A stretch of 64,000 nt of DNA from Dacryopinax spathularia. Its lineage: Eukaryota > Basidiomycota > Dacrymycetes > Dacrymycetales > Dacrymycetaceae. How positions within the stretch are numbered: position 1 is the stretch's first letter; each line of letters opens with the position of its first letter. The notes under the pieces were generated by a model. That model did no database searches and was not told the DNA's origin. It saw only the letters and a list, made by a program, of their open reading frames with translations. The stretch is from positions 2,232,001-2,296,000 of the forward strand of contig JBBPFI010000003.1 in assembly GCA_037974965.1 (NCBI GenBank). Reading direction: 5' to 3'. The position numbers and the translations under genes are program-made. Shown here in pieces: positions 1 to 10,606 of this stretch.

Positions 1-1344
1 GGCAACCGAATGGACGGCACGGTATACGGCCGTGCGATGATCCCCTCCGCCTACGCTCACGAAGATTCCGCTGACGTCCTCATCCCCCGAATCTTCGGCC
101 ACAAGCCGGACGACGAACCTCACAGTCTGAGTCGGTTCAGCGGGTCTCAATTCAGCGGTTATGCCGTTGCCACTTCACGGGTCCCATCCTCTGAGCGGTA
201 TGGATCTGATGCGTTCACCGAGCAGCCAGGACACAAAGTCTTGGGTATCCTCGATCAATTCCTATTGGACGAGCCGGCTCATTCGGAGGAGACGTTGGAA
301 GAGATGGATCAGCTTGCGGAACGATCGCGCGAGCTGAAGGAGCAGCTCCCTGCTCACGTTGATCCTCGGCACTACGACGGACGCGTCTTCATCATTTATC
401 TCGTTGCTCTGGCTGATGGGTCTCGCCGCTTGGAGGGAACTTTGCCTTCCAACGTACCTCGTACTCCGTCCCCCTCGATCACTCATCGTCGCCCCTCGAA
501 TGATCCCGACATTCGCTCGAGTTCAGTTTCTTCCTCGCCCCGCTCCAACACCTCATATGCCCCTCCAACCCTAGGACCACCAGACGGGCGCGCTGTTACA
601 CCTTATCCACGGGCTGGCCAGCAAATGGATGCCGTGCCTTCCAGTCCCTCTGCGCGCCGTTCAAGGCGGGGAACTGCCCGTGAACCGCGTCGACCGCGTC
701 GACGGAACGGACAGATCGTGGCTGATACTGCGGGCAACCCCGCCTTCGACCATATCTCAGCCTATCTGTCAGACCTGTTTCCAGGTACAAGTGCCCTGCT
801 CTCCTTCTCCGGCGGCAACGCGGAGCACGGATCGGCAGCAACGTCCTCGATAAGGTGGTTTGTACGACGAACCCAGCTGTTCATCGAAGTCGCTACGTAC
901 CTGGGAATGCCTTTCGCACTGGAAAACGATGTATACCATGCGCCACAGCCTATCGGATGGGATGGTATGATCAGGGCGGATGACCTGGTGGCCTGGTTCT
1001 CTTCGCATGATCGTGGAGGCGGGGTCAGCCGTCGAACCCTCGGCATCCATCGAGGTAAAGTGCAGTCGCTCACGACCTTCTGGGCCGCGCATCAAGACTG
1101 GTATTACGAGCGAGCCAATACGTGGGACCACCCGGACTATGCCTTCGGTGTCGGTCGGTCGAAGCTGGAGGTACTTGGAATTGTAGGCTACTGCCTGGCG
1201 CGCACAGACGTGGAACGAAGCAATGTCTGCCGTGGAACTCCCCCTGGAGTCATTCCTACGCTGGCGGGCTCAACCAGACCGAAGGCACTCGAAAATAATC
1301 TCAAGCGGCTCTTTCCAGCCTACCGAAGATTGAGCTTGGAATAA
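1..1344 (+). CDS. Unrecognised protein, 5' end open at window edge
   Basis: This intron-free frame is open from base 1. The first ATG visible is at 10, giving 444 aa, but the frame continues upstream to the window edge, so the true start may lie outside. The N-terminal third contains a short acidic, helix-like stretch (EEMDQLAERSRELKEQL). The middle is disordered, rich in Ser, Pro and Arg, and holds a strongly basic run (RRSRRGTAREPRRPRRR) that could be a nuclear localisation signal. The last ~190 residues look folded and start around FDHISAYLSDLFPG. They are rich in Trp and aromatics (WFVRRTQLFIEVATYLGMPF, WAAHQDWYYERANTW) and contain no membrane segment. I do not recognise the family. The even residue composition and the length of the frame support a real gene. 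The next gene lies 584 nt downstream on the same strand and is also unrecognised, and nothing links the two functionally. Confidence 0.6.
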   Translation, partial: GNRMDGTVYGRAMIPSAYAHEDSADVLIPRIFGHKPDDEPHSLSRFSGSQFSGYAVATSRVPSSERYGSDAFTEQPGHKVLGILDQFLLDEPAHSEETLEEMDQLAERSRELKEQLPAHVDPRHYDGRVFIIYLVALADGSRRLEGTLPSNVPRTPSPSITHRRPSNDPDIRSSSVSSSPRSNTSYAPPTLGPPDGRAVTPYPRAGQQMDAVPSSPSARRSRRGTAREPRRPRRRNGQIVADTAGNPAFDHISAYLSDLFPGTSALLSFSGGNAEHGSAATSSIRWFVRRTQLFIEVATYLGMPFALENDVYHAPQPIGWDGMIRADDLVAWFSSHDRGGGVSRRTLGIHRGKVQSLTTFWAAHQDWYYERANTWDHPDYAFGVGRSKLEVLGIVGYCLARTDVERSNVCRGTPPGVIPTLAGSTRPKALENNLKRLFPAYRRLSLE

Positions 1345-1927
1345 GATATCCAGCTACTGCGGGTTACGACATCTCATGTAACTAGACTCATTTGAATTTG
1401 ATTCATATTCCTCCTCGCGCAATACTTCTTCCCCCTGCTTGAGTACCCCTTCGCTGTCCTGTACAGCCGCATATACGATGCCTCTGCGCCCACATTGATT
1501 CTGGTACGCCATATAGTCCATCGATCTGCGTAAGACAGGGCTAAAATGAGGTTTGCATCACAGGTCTTGTGCCCGCGAAAGGGAGTAATCGAAGGAATCG
1601 ATCGACTCGTACGATTCCTTCGAGTCTTTTGAGTGACAGCGGTTGAGCGCAAGCAGTTTGTCATTCCGTTTGTGCTGGGGAATTGTGGCGAGACCCTCCG
1701 ATTCAAGTTACCTGGAAACCGGTGAGTCACGGCAATGTTGCGAGCCAGTTTTCAATGACTCAACGGCAGAGTACATCCGCGGCGCTGGGTCTCAACCTTT
1801 GTGACTTTGTGCATACATAAAAGAGTCTTTCCTCTCGGTCACCGCTTCCCCCTCTTCTTCTTACTCCGCCATCACCATCAAGTATACTTCATCCTTCCAA
1901 ATCCTTCCTCACAACTTGCAGACGATA
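1345..1927. other. Intergenic stretch and promoter of the next gene
   Basis: No gene is supported here. It holds the 3' flank of the first gene and the promoter of the gene at 1928. A pyrimidine-rich run (about 1836-1880) follows the TATA-like box and probably surrounds the transcription start. Confidence 0.5.
1816..1823 (+). promoter_or_regulatory. TATA-like box (CATAAAAG)
   Basis: CATAAAAG lies 112 nt upstream of the ATG at 1928 and just before a pyrimidine-rich run. Sequence and spacing suit a fungal core promoter, but no start site can be seen directly. Confidence 0.4.
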
Positions 1928-3669
1928 ATGGCTCGCTCAGGTACGGTTTCTCAAGTCCGGTTTAACCTTCCCAACGACTCCGAGGACGAACAAGACTCGG
2001 TCGTAGATCCACCGACAGTCAATAACGGCGGCGGTGACTCATCGAGCTCGTCGAGCTCGTCGTCTTCCCACCAGCAGGTGTCGTTGGACTCCTCTGACTC
2101 GGACTCCTCTTACCTGCCTTCGTCCTCGGAGTCCTCCTCGGAGTCGGACGAGTCCGACGACTCCTCCGACGACGAAGGAGACGATCAGCACAGCGGACCG
2201 AGAGTCCTCACTCTCTACGAGTTTCAAGGCACGTTCCTGCGCTCGAAGCGCAAGGGAGAGATGAACGAAGTTTGCAAGCATCTCCGCATCGCCAATATCA
2301 TCGTCTGTAAGGATGGGCGTACCCTGTACCGTTTGTCCTTCTATGCTCGTTGTCAACGGACGTAGCTAACATATATGCGCAGGCTGCGCGTTCGCCAATG
2401 ACCATGAATGCAAGTGTAACCATTTTGGTAAGTGCTGGACGCTGATATGGCGCATATACTTACCCTCTTCGTAGAATACGCCGATCAAGTGGCCGCCAGA
2501 CGTGCGAAACGAGAAGGCATTCCGATAACCGGGAGATACCGCTTCCCCAACAACCTCAAGCCCCAAGTGTCTTACGAGCGTTATGCGCCCTTGATGGTGG
2601 GCAAACCCACCCAGGTCAACACTGCGGCGATTGCCGACGCGAAGAGGCTCGCTCGGGAGGCGCGAGAGCTGTCTGAAAGGCTGGACCGCGAAGCTCAGCG
2701 TGCTGCCGCCAACCGCCATGATCATGCGGATCAGCCAGCTCAGACGTCCCGTCATCACGGTCGATCCACCCACGCATCGTCTTCCTCGAATCCCAAGAAG
2801 CACTCGAACCACGGTAATAAGAGGAAGAACAGAAAGGATGATAGGAAGCGCAAGCATCGCTCGCGTGATTCGAAGGGCTCGAGGAAGGTGCGCCTTAACA
2901 ATTCCAGTTTGTAGGTAACCTGACCTAACGTTCCTCGTATAGCGTCGTAAGTCCGCGAATGGCTCTCGCAAGGAGCGGGAGGTGAGTTTGCATCTCCCTC
3001 AATGTGTCGGTCATCGGCTCATTCATTATTCCCTACAAAAGCAATCGAGTGACTCGAGCGAGAGCGAAGAGGAACCACCCGTCAAGTCGTATAAGGATTA
3101 CGACATGGATGACTTGGTAGCTGAACTTCTCAAGAGGCTGTCGGGCAACCAAGTGCCTTACGATACCAAGCTCGACTTCCTCAATGATCTCTTCGGGGAC
3201 TCTGTCCTCTTCGACTCTACTTTGAGAGCCTCGGCCGGAGGGGTTGTGGACTTTGCTGAGCGCTGCTGGAAGGCTGCCAGAGCGGCTGAGCCAACCGTAA
3301 GCCACACTCTCTACCGATGGTTACCTTTCTTGAACAAAGTGTTAGTGTATGCCCGACATTGTGCCTGTCCAAGGCAAAGGGAAAGGACCTGAACAGGAAC
3401 CGATTGAAGAGCTGTTCAAGGAGGTCTTGAGAAGGCTGCGGCGTGGTGGCATTACAACGGACTGCAGGCTCGCCTTCGCCCACAGTGTGGTAACCCGTAA
3501 CGGTGCCTACCGGAAGGATCTGAGTGATAGCCTCGCTGCCCTGCTTGAGAACGCCATGGTGGGTTTCAAAGCAATCAACGACAATGCCTTTGGTTACGTG
3601 GATGTGGTAAGGATATCTATTAGAGCGCTGAACGCGAACTAACTTGCGCCGCAGGACCAATATCGCTAG
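1928..3669 (+). CDS. Unrecognised nuclear-type protein, 7 exons
   Basis: Seven exons keep phase throughout: 1928-2306, 2383-2427, 2475-2887, 2943-2981, 3042-3296, 3346-3606 and 3655-3669, giving 468 aa. The start is the ATG of MARSGTVSQ. An in-frame TTG at 1916 would add four residues and is not a likely start. The N-terminal ~100 residues are a Ser/Asp/Glu-rich acidic tail with a run of ten serines. A small Cys/His cluster follows, split over two exons (VCCAFANDHECKCNHF). Next come an Ala/Arg/Glu-rich helical segment, a long Lys/Arg/Ser/His-rich basic stretch, and two similar-looking ~60-residue helical segments near the C-terminus (DLVAELLKRL and IEELFKEVLRRL). The pattern suits a nucleic-acid or chromatin-bound protein, but I do not recognise the family. 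The last exon codes only DQYR, so the 3' end is the least certain part. Confidence 0.6.
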
Positions 3670-4127
3670 CTTGCGGATTGATGGCTTGTTTCCGATTGTC
3701 ATTGCTGGACCGCCCGACTTGCTTGCTACTTGATAACCTCGGAGACCTACGCATCCTACGAATACTACGAGCGCTACGAATCCCACGACTTACATGAATC
3801 CGGTGCTTGGTAACGTCTCTCTCTCCTTTTCTCCTCTACCGCGTGGCCTTGCATACCTCTGGGGGTATTGCTTCTTCCTGTTTTCCCTTTCCCTTTGCGC
3901 GTAGTGCTATAGCTGTACCATAGTCAACCCCTCTCCGTCATCACGCCTGTCATTATTGCAATGGATTATATTAAGACAATTACAGACGGTTACAAGGTAC
4001 AAGCGAGCATGGTGTAGTTACCCCTACCGCCTCGACGGACGCGTTCAAGTGGAAGAAATGGCTGGAGAAACGTCTGAGTGAGTCGTCCGGCTCGAAGGAC
4101 AAAGCTAGGTTATTCTGGCAGTTGCAA
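3670..4127. other. Intergenic stretch with a coding-looking fragment
   Basis: No complete gene is visible. From about 4033 a frame reads TDAFKWKKWLEKRLSES and runs straight into the start of the minisatellite (QQWMGCC...). It looks like the remains of an exon, but no start, end or family can be assigned. An upstream ATG at 3961 (MDYIKTITDGYK) soon meets a stop. Confidence 0.4.
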
Positions 4128-5000
4128 CAATGGATGGGTTGCTGTTCCACCGCGTCCTTCGAGTCCCAAGACGACCTCCATCGACAATGCCATCACCCTA
4201 TCGCAAGCAGCGATCTTGACCCCCATTCCACATGTCCCTCGCGAGACGCTCTCCTTCACCCCCTCTCCCCCTGGCTGCCGCCTCCCTTTGCTTTCCTCCT
4301 TCCTCTTCTCCTCCGTTCCTGACTCGACTGCATGCGACGCGCGTTTCCGCCGGGATGAATGGGGTAGGGTTGAATCGTGCCCGGCTGGGAGGACGAGGAT
4401 GAGTGGCAGGGGTGGATGGGATGGTGTTCGAGTGTGTCGTTCGGCTCAGAGGAGAAGAAGGAGTGGCAGGGGCGGATGGGATGGTGTTCGAGTGTGTCGT
4501 TCGGCTCAGAGGACGAGGATGAGTGGCAGGGGTGGATGGGATGGTGTTCGGGTGTGTCATTCGACTGGGAGGTTGAGTGGCAGGGATGGATGGGATGGTG
4601 TTCGACTGGGAGGTCGAGTGGCAGGGATGGATGGGATGGTGTTCGAGTGTGTCGTTCGGCTCGAAGGGCATGGACAGCCTGGTGTTCGAGCTGCAGTAAT
4701 GAATGGGTTGCTGTTCGATCCCATCCTTCGACTCCAAAGAGGAGGTTGGGCATGGTTGGGCATGGCAGAGGACAACGAGGTGTGTCGTTCGGGGAGGAGG
4801 AGGAGGAGGAGGAGGAGGAGGAGGAGGAGTGTCAGGGGTGGATGGGATGGTGTTCGAGTGTGTTGTTCGGCTGGGAGGAGGAGAAGGAGTGTCAGGGGTG
4901 GATGGAATGGTGTCCGAGTGTGTCGTTCGGCTCGAAGGACAAGGGCAGCCTGGTGTTCGAGCTGCAGTAATGATGGGTTGCTGTTCGAGCGTGTGGATGG
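4128..5000. repeat. 60-bp minisatellite with shortened units
   Basis: Units share a core around GAGTGGCAGGGGTGGATGGG followed by ATGGTGTTCGAGTGTGTCGT. Copies of that core start at 4401, 4461 and 4521, so the period is exactly 60, with shorter derivatives at 4575 and 4616. Further copies lie near 4828 and 4893. Two longer degenerate copies contain the phrase ATGGGTTGCTGTTC. A run of twelve GGA triplets (4792-4827) sits inside. Because the period is a multiple of three, long frames stay open on both strands. On the plus strand one frame repeats a 20-residue block beginning EWQGWMGWCSSVSFG. I regard the array as a minisatellite rather than a gene, although its plus-strand reading matches the coding-looking fragment just upstream. 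Confidence 0.85.
4792..4827 (+). repeat. (GGA)12 microsatellite
   Basis: Twelve uninterrupted GGA triplets lie inside the minisatellite. They are purine-only on this strand and a likely site of length variation. Confidence 0.9.
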
Positions 5001-5109
5001 GGTGGTGTCTAAGCGTGTTGTCGACTCGCAGCACGGCGGCTTCTGCCATTCCTGAAGCTCCTTCTCCCTGCCCTCACACTCCTACGTCCTGAGCGCCATC
5101 CTCACGTCC

Positions 5110-5345
5110 GCTGTGTACCCCTCCAGCCCACTTGGCAGTAGAGGTTGGTGTCCTTCCTACGGGCACGCTCACCCTCGTAGTTCCTCGTAGACCTGGACAG
5201 GGCTCCGGGCTGAGTATTGGCGTAAGGGGAGAAGATCTTACCTTACTTCGTGGGTACGGTTGTGTTGATCCTAAACAGCAGTTCCGATACCGAGGGACAG
5301 AGGAGCGACATCGAGCAGGATGGCGGAGCTGAGCGATCTTGGCAC
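5110..5345 (-). pseudogene. Decayed Hsp70 fragment
   Basis: Read on the minus strand, 5275-5330 gives AILLDVAPLSLGIGTA, which matches the Hsp70 signature LLLLDVAPLSLGIETA at the junction between the ATPase and substrate-binding domains. Farther along come SPVQVYEE and then, in another frame, ERARRKDTNLY, matching the Hsp70 order IQVYEGERARTKDNNL. The fragment covers only about 75 of roughly 640 residues. It has several in-frame stops and at least one frame change, so it is dead. The words fit a cytosolic Hsp70 better than the mitochondrial or ER forms. It is enclosed by minisatellite on both sides, and no other Hsp70 sequence was seen nearby. I cannot tell whether it came by retroposition or by segmental duplication. 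Confidence 0.8.
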
Positions 5346-5390
5346 AGCGCCTCGCACCTTCGACGAGTGATGGAGGTATGGTAGGTAGGG

Positions 5391-5560
5391 ATGCATGGAA
5401 TGGTGGTCGAGTGTCGTTCAGCGAGGAGGATGCGGTCGAGTGGTAGGGAAGGATGGGGTGGTGTTCGGGTGTGTTGTTTGGCTCAGAGGAGGAGGAGGAG
5501 TGGCAGGGGTGGATGGGGTGGTATTCGAGTGCATCGTTCGAATCGAAGGACGCGTACGAA
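5391..5560. repeat. Second block of the same minisatellite family
   Basis: Two to three diverged units share the core GGATGGGGTGGTGTTCGGGTG and the GAGGAGGAGGAGTGGCAGGG linker of the 4.4-5.0 kb array. They lie on the far side of the Hsp70 fragment, so the fragment sits inside the array rather than next to it. Confidence 0.75.
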
Positions 5561-5669
5561 TCTAATCCCATGCTTTGAACACCCAACTGAGCCGCGCATC
5601 AGGCCTACTTCCGTTGCACGAACATAGATTGTAATAAAGGTATAGATACGGGTTACTGGTTTTGCGGCC

Positions 5670-8600
5670 TTATATAGTATTGAAGTTGGAACCAGAAGAA
5701 AGTAAGGAGGCGAATATGACACGATCGAATTCAAGGCCGTTATCAGAGGCTGCTGCAAGTGCACGCAGTGTCGTCCCAAACTCAATGACAAGCACGCTAC
5801 TGCACACTTTGGCTCTAACGAGGGTTTCTGTGCTCGGCTGGGCGATTGCCTGCCCAGGAAGAAACACCATGTGTGGCTTGATTTCGACCTGGAAACACAC
5901 GTCAGCACTTGATCAGAACAATAAGTAACACTTGCCTGAAATGTCATAGTAGAAGGCGGTTGCTCGAGACCGAGGACAGTGAGGTTCAGGAGAACTCTCC
6001 GAATGTGCGGGCGCTGCATGGCAGGGGATGTTAGTGCTGGAAGCATCCCGGACTGCTGCAATGTGGCATATACCGCTCGGAGACCGTCGGAGCCGGCAGA
6101 AGAGGTGAGGGAGGGAAGTCCCTGCCGTACAATGAAGCGCAATAGGCCGCGCTTGACCTCATCCCAAGCTTGTTGCGAAACTCCATACCGGGGTTGGGTC
6201 CAACGGACACGTTGCAAGAGGTACGTATCGGGTTGCAGGGTTATATCCTGGTATAGAACATAGATTAGCGACTGAAAGTCCGTGAAAGCTTCGCGGACAA
6301 GATACTGAGGATGTGTCAGAACGAACGACTTAGAATGGGACAGGATGTGACGGACATCTCGCAATCGCTCCATGTAGCGCAAACCGGACCTAAAGGCATC
6401 TACTTGCGGTAGGGAAAGGTCGAAATCTGGATATCCAAAGAGAAGAAGATGGCAGAGCCTCGTTCGAATCTGCTTATGGGTCGTCGAGCGCATTCTCCAG
6501 CTCGCGATATTAAAAGGGACGGCAGGCTGGTTATAGAAAGACCTGGTAAGTGTGGGCCGCGAAGAGCGTGACGAGAACGCACGATATCCAACGCCTCCAG
6601 GTACGGCTGCATGTCCACCATTGAATACTTGGGGGAGCGCCGCCCGTGCTTTTGCGCCTCTGTAGCATCCAAGACATGTGAACGAGCCAACAGATCCCAT
6701 GAGTCGAGGTAATCCGCAGCTCGGGGAGCGAATGTTCGGATGAATCTGCAGTCGTAACAACGCTCCAGTGCTGATTCGCAGTCGTCAGAGCCTGCAACGA
6801 AAAGTAGGAATGGGGAGACGTTGAAGGGGGCCGTATTTCCAAATACGATCCAGAGAATAGCGAGGATACCCATGCCCATCCAGAAGAGCTCATCCGTATA
6901 GTGATATCCTGACGGCGGGTTGAGCCCTACGAATCCGTCGAGTGTATTTGAGAATGACCGTTGCTTGAGGGTTAGATAGTGTGAGAGCACCATATGAAAG
7001 GTGACTCGGGTCGGCCCACTGCCAAAGGTCACCATCGTCCGCACCGCATGTGCCGAATTCGGAGGAGCAAAGCTACTCGAAGGTCAGTGTGGAGGTGTCT
7101 GGCTTGGAAAAAAAACGCACATCTCAACACGAAAGTGTTCTGGGGTAAGAGTGAGGCAGAATTGGCGGAAGTTGGTTACCGCCTCCTCGGTCGGCTCAGG
7201 CTGGGATGACTTGGAGCAAGGGAAAGCTGCGCTGAGCAGCAACCAGAAAAAGGAGGTTATCCTGCCGGCGATCGAAACAAAGGCGGGTTCGGTGAACGAT
7301 TTCGGATGGCTTGGATAGAGGTAGGCCCCGAAAGGCTCGTCCCGGCCATAAGGGGGTTCATCAATATACAGGCGAGCTTCCTCAGCCCAGGCCGAACTGC
7401 GTGCTTGGAAAGATTCGGTATGAAGAAGGGCAGGAGACCATGCTAGCGAGAGTAAAAGAATCGTCAGCAGAGCACTCTCATGGAGAAGGAAACGATTGTG
7501 ACGGACCCACGGGAACCGAGTCCACGGAAAATTCACCAAAGCCGAATGTCAGACCACCTGTTAAGTCAATTGGCCTCGTCACACTTCCGTGTCTTTGGCG
7601 GACCCTTCGCTCGTCAAAAAGTGGCGGAGAAGAAGATGGACGTGGACGAGCTTGTGATGTCGGCTGGTGGACGGCAGAAAAGCTCGCAATGCTCCCGGCA
7701 AAGCGAGGCGCGCGCGCTGCTCGACCGAGTCCTGCGGTGCGAGGTGTCCCTTCGAGTCCTGCGAGTCCATTCGGAGAAGCTTGGCTCGGCGGTAACGAAG
7801 CAGTAGATTGAGTTCGGGAAGGAGAAACTGCATGCGTGATGTGGCGAGTAGGAGAGAAAGGTGTCAACTGACTCGACGGATGCGTGGTACTTACCGGATC
7901 AGCAGGCTGGAAAGCAACTCGGTGAGGACTGTTCCGATGTGTAGCTGGAAGCCGAGCTGTAGAAGCAGCAATGTGATTGGGAACTATCCCAGCTGCTTCT
8001 TCAACCGTAGGTAAAGAAGGCGATGGACTTGGGGTGCGGCGAGGTGTGTCAGCCGGGTCAGGCACATCCGCCGGTTGAGGGACGGCCGGCAAAGGACCAG
8101 GAAGGTCGCGAGGCACTTCACCCAGTCCCAGTTCCGGCTGAGCTGTACGTTCTTGCCCCTGTTGCATGGGAGTGGTGACAGCCGGATCAGATAGGCGGGG
8201 TACCACACAGCTAGCACCAAGACATGAGTCGGGCAGATGGCCGTGAGCTGGATCGCAGTGCGAAAGTTGGTGAAGAGCCCGGCGTATGAAGCAAAGATGT
8301 TTGCCTGGCGCTTGCTGCAATCCCTCAGGCAGATAACCGGGGATTCCGCCATAACGGGGAGCTGGTATTGTTGCGCAATTAGTGAAGGAGTCAGCAGGTA
8401 CAGAATGACTGACGTACTGACAAATACCAGGAATGCCCGCCTTGCCTCCGTTTGCGGCTCCCTCCAGGCTCGATACATGCTCTTCAGCTGAGCCAACAAA
8501 CACTGCGTTTGCCTGACCTGGACCGGCTCGTAATCACCCGGGGGAACATGACTCTGATTACGAGGCCGCACAAACTGAAAAAGCGCTGGTTCGTCGGAAG

Positions 8601-9303
8601 AGGACGATGCCGGAGCTGGAGCGGGATCGTGGCTCGGGGTTGCCGGCGGAAAACATAGGCCATGCGAGGCCAAATGGCGTGTCAATCCCTCGCTCAGCTC
8701 GTCCATGGTGGTAGTTGCTGGGTCGATCTCGTGGATAAGGCCGATGGGGGCGAAGCGAGCCAACATCAGGGAAAGGGATGTTGCATTGAGGCCGGCGAAA
8801 GGCCGCGAGCCGTTCCCGTCAGAGAGTGGGAACACTTCAGGGATTCCCCCGAGCTGAATTGGTGTTAGTACAGCTTCCAGAAATCGTTCTAAACGTACCG
8901 GGCAAGGCAATACGACGACCTTGAGTGGGGCTGCGCGCGGGTTTCGCTGAGCAGGTCTTGCCGCAGCTCCTGCTGGGCTGGCCGTCGCAGGAGTCATCGT
9001 GTCGGTTGGAGCCGTTGGAGGATTTTGAAAGCCAGTGGAAGCTGGCGCTCCAGCGCTACGAGTATTGACATGGCCTGCACGTCCAGCTCCGCGCGAGCGA
9101 GTGGAACGGCGAGTGTAGGATTGCCCGGTTGGGGGATGGCGTGCCGATGCGGCCAAGCGGTCTGCGTTCACGTTGGCATGCTCCAGTGGCTGTAATTGAT
9201 CCAAGAATGCGCTTTGAACGAGTGGTATGCCAGGGGTACTGGAAAATGTTTGTATAGGCGAGAACGCTGGCTGGGCTGCGCCTTCCTGAGGTTGAGCCGG
9301 CAT
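5670..9303 (-). CDS. Large multi-pass membrane protein, family not recognised
   Basis: Starting at the ATG at 9303 (MPAQPQEGAAQP), several long minus-strand frames join across short introns into one protein of roughly 1,000 aa ending at 5672-5670. Order: a disordered Pro/Ala/Arg-rich N-terminus; a folded stretch (LGGIPEVFPLSDG, FAPIGLIHEIDP); hydrophobic segments near 8260-8240; a long Pro/Ser-rich linker (about 8130-7560); further membrane segments (LLTILLLSLAW, FFWLLLSAAF, FWMGMGILAILWIVFG); and a mostly helical C-terminal half (about 6800-5670). Clear introns are 8898-8854 (GT-AG) and one near 5939-5890 that uses a GC donor (CAG|GCAAGT ... TTCCAG). Junctions around 8220, 7520 and 7050 are uncertain, so two adjacent genes are possible. 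Membrane segments on both sides of a disordered linker, and a large soluble tail, would fit an organelle or nuclear-envelope protein, but that is a guess from architecture. Confidence 0.55.
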
Positions 9304-10606
9304 TGTCGATTAGGGTGTTGCGGGTTCTAAAGGAAAGAGTGGAGCAGGTAAGCTGAATGACTGGCGGCCTACGATTCGAGCGAGTCCTTCGACTCGCAGG
9401 AAGCTGAACAAGAGCGGGGACTGGAGGGAAGACAAGTGGGTTGTACGGGAAAGGACGAGGAGCACTTGCACCCCTACTTTTTGTGTCGCCAAACGCGTAA
9501 ACATTGGGTCCCAGTATAGTGGCTTCCCGTAGCGAAATCAAATGCGAGATGCCGTTACTTCGGAAGGCGGAGATGGTGTATCCGAGAATGACGGCCTGGG
9601 TCAGCCGCCAGATCTTGCAGATAATCAACTGAGAGACGGGGCCTCCGCCGAGTTGAAGATTGGGCCCATCTGGCGACACGTCAGTCCATCGAGTCGCAAT
9701 ATCCCTCGAGGCCATGTCATAACCTTTGTTGAGCGATATCCAGCATCTTGCGAGGACTCCAATGGTCACCACGGGAGGGCTGTCGGTCCTAGAGTGTCTG
9801 AACCAAATAGAATCGAACAATCAACATTAATCTCGAGAGGCCGATATGGCAATGCGGGAGCATCAAGGGTCAGCCGATAAGGACCCCTGACGCACACTTC
9901 GGACGAATCGGACAACTTCTTCAGATTACTCAGAAAATCGTAAATTAAGACTACTACTATAGACTATTTCCCATACTTGGGTAATGGTTCCAAGGTGATT
10001 TCGAATGCATGGTGAAAGCGGCGCGGTATAAGTGGGAGTGCATGCAGAGTGCCCAGAGACGGTTCAGCAAAGCCGGTGACCGCTGCATTCCCTTCGATTG
10101 AAACGCGATTGTTATGTCGACAGTGAACCACGATGTATGTGGTTGTTCGGTGAGTGGCATACGAAGGATTCGACGGACCCGAGGTGAGTGCGGAAAGGGC
10201 AGGTAATGCGGGTGAACGTGAGTGATCACAGACTGCAGGGAGTGCGTTTCGAGTGAACCGCGATGGCTCCGGGGAATTGGCTGCGTGGGGCTTCGGGCGT
10301 CAGGGTTTTGTCCCATTTGTCCCGTCATAGAAAGAGCAGCTTTATGACGGCAACGTACCCGCAGCGGGACACCCCGTGATGACGTCGGAACCAACCGCCA
10401 GCGTCCTTTGCCCGGTGTCTCGCCTCCTGAAGCCTCTCCTGTGTCCCAAGTCACTCGACTCAGGCAGCGGTCTCGCATCCCTGCCTCACATTCTTAACTG
10501 TCTGCTTTTCTCCTTTCGCCTTGGCCCCTCATCGCTTTGACGACCGCCGACGACCTGCTGTACATACACTACCTTACAAACATAGAGGACATCTGCTCTG
10601 CCCTAG
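9304..10606. other. Intergenic region between divergent genes
   Basis: Open frames on the minus strand around 9500-9820 and 9957-10478 have no start context, no conserved-looking continuation and no recognisable domain, so I do not call genes. The stretch must hold the promoters of the minus-strand membrane-protein gene and of the plus-strand RING gene. The ~100 nt before 10607 are pyrimidine-rich. Confidence 0.4.

Noticed and set aside
2300-2430. Cys cluster of the second gene as a retroelement zinc knuckle
   Set aside because: The spacing does not fit CX2CX4HX4C, no other element part is nearby, and the gene has six ordinary introns.
4198-5049. Long minus-strand frame (283 codons) and overlapping plus-strand frames of 325 and 197 codons
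   Set aside because: They are by-products of a 60-bp repeat whose period is divisible by three. At least four frames are open over the same DNA.
9310-9820. Minus-strand frame continuing upstream of the membrane-protein start
   Set aside because: It has some protein-like words (SQLIICKIWRLTQAVILGY), but no start, no exon chain and no family. It could be an unspotted exon, but I cannot support it.
9957-10478. Minus-strand frame of 173 codons upstream of the RING gene
   Set aside because: No domain, no splice context, and it lies where the divergent promoters must be.
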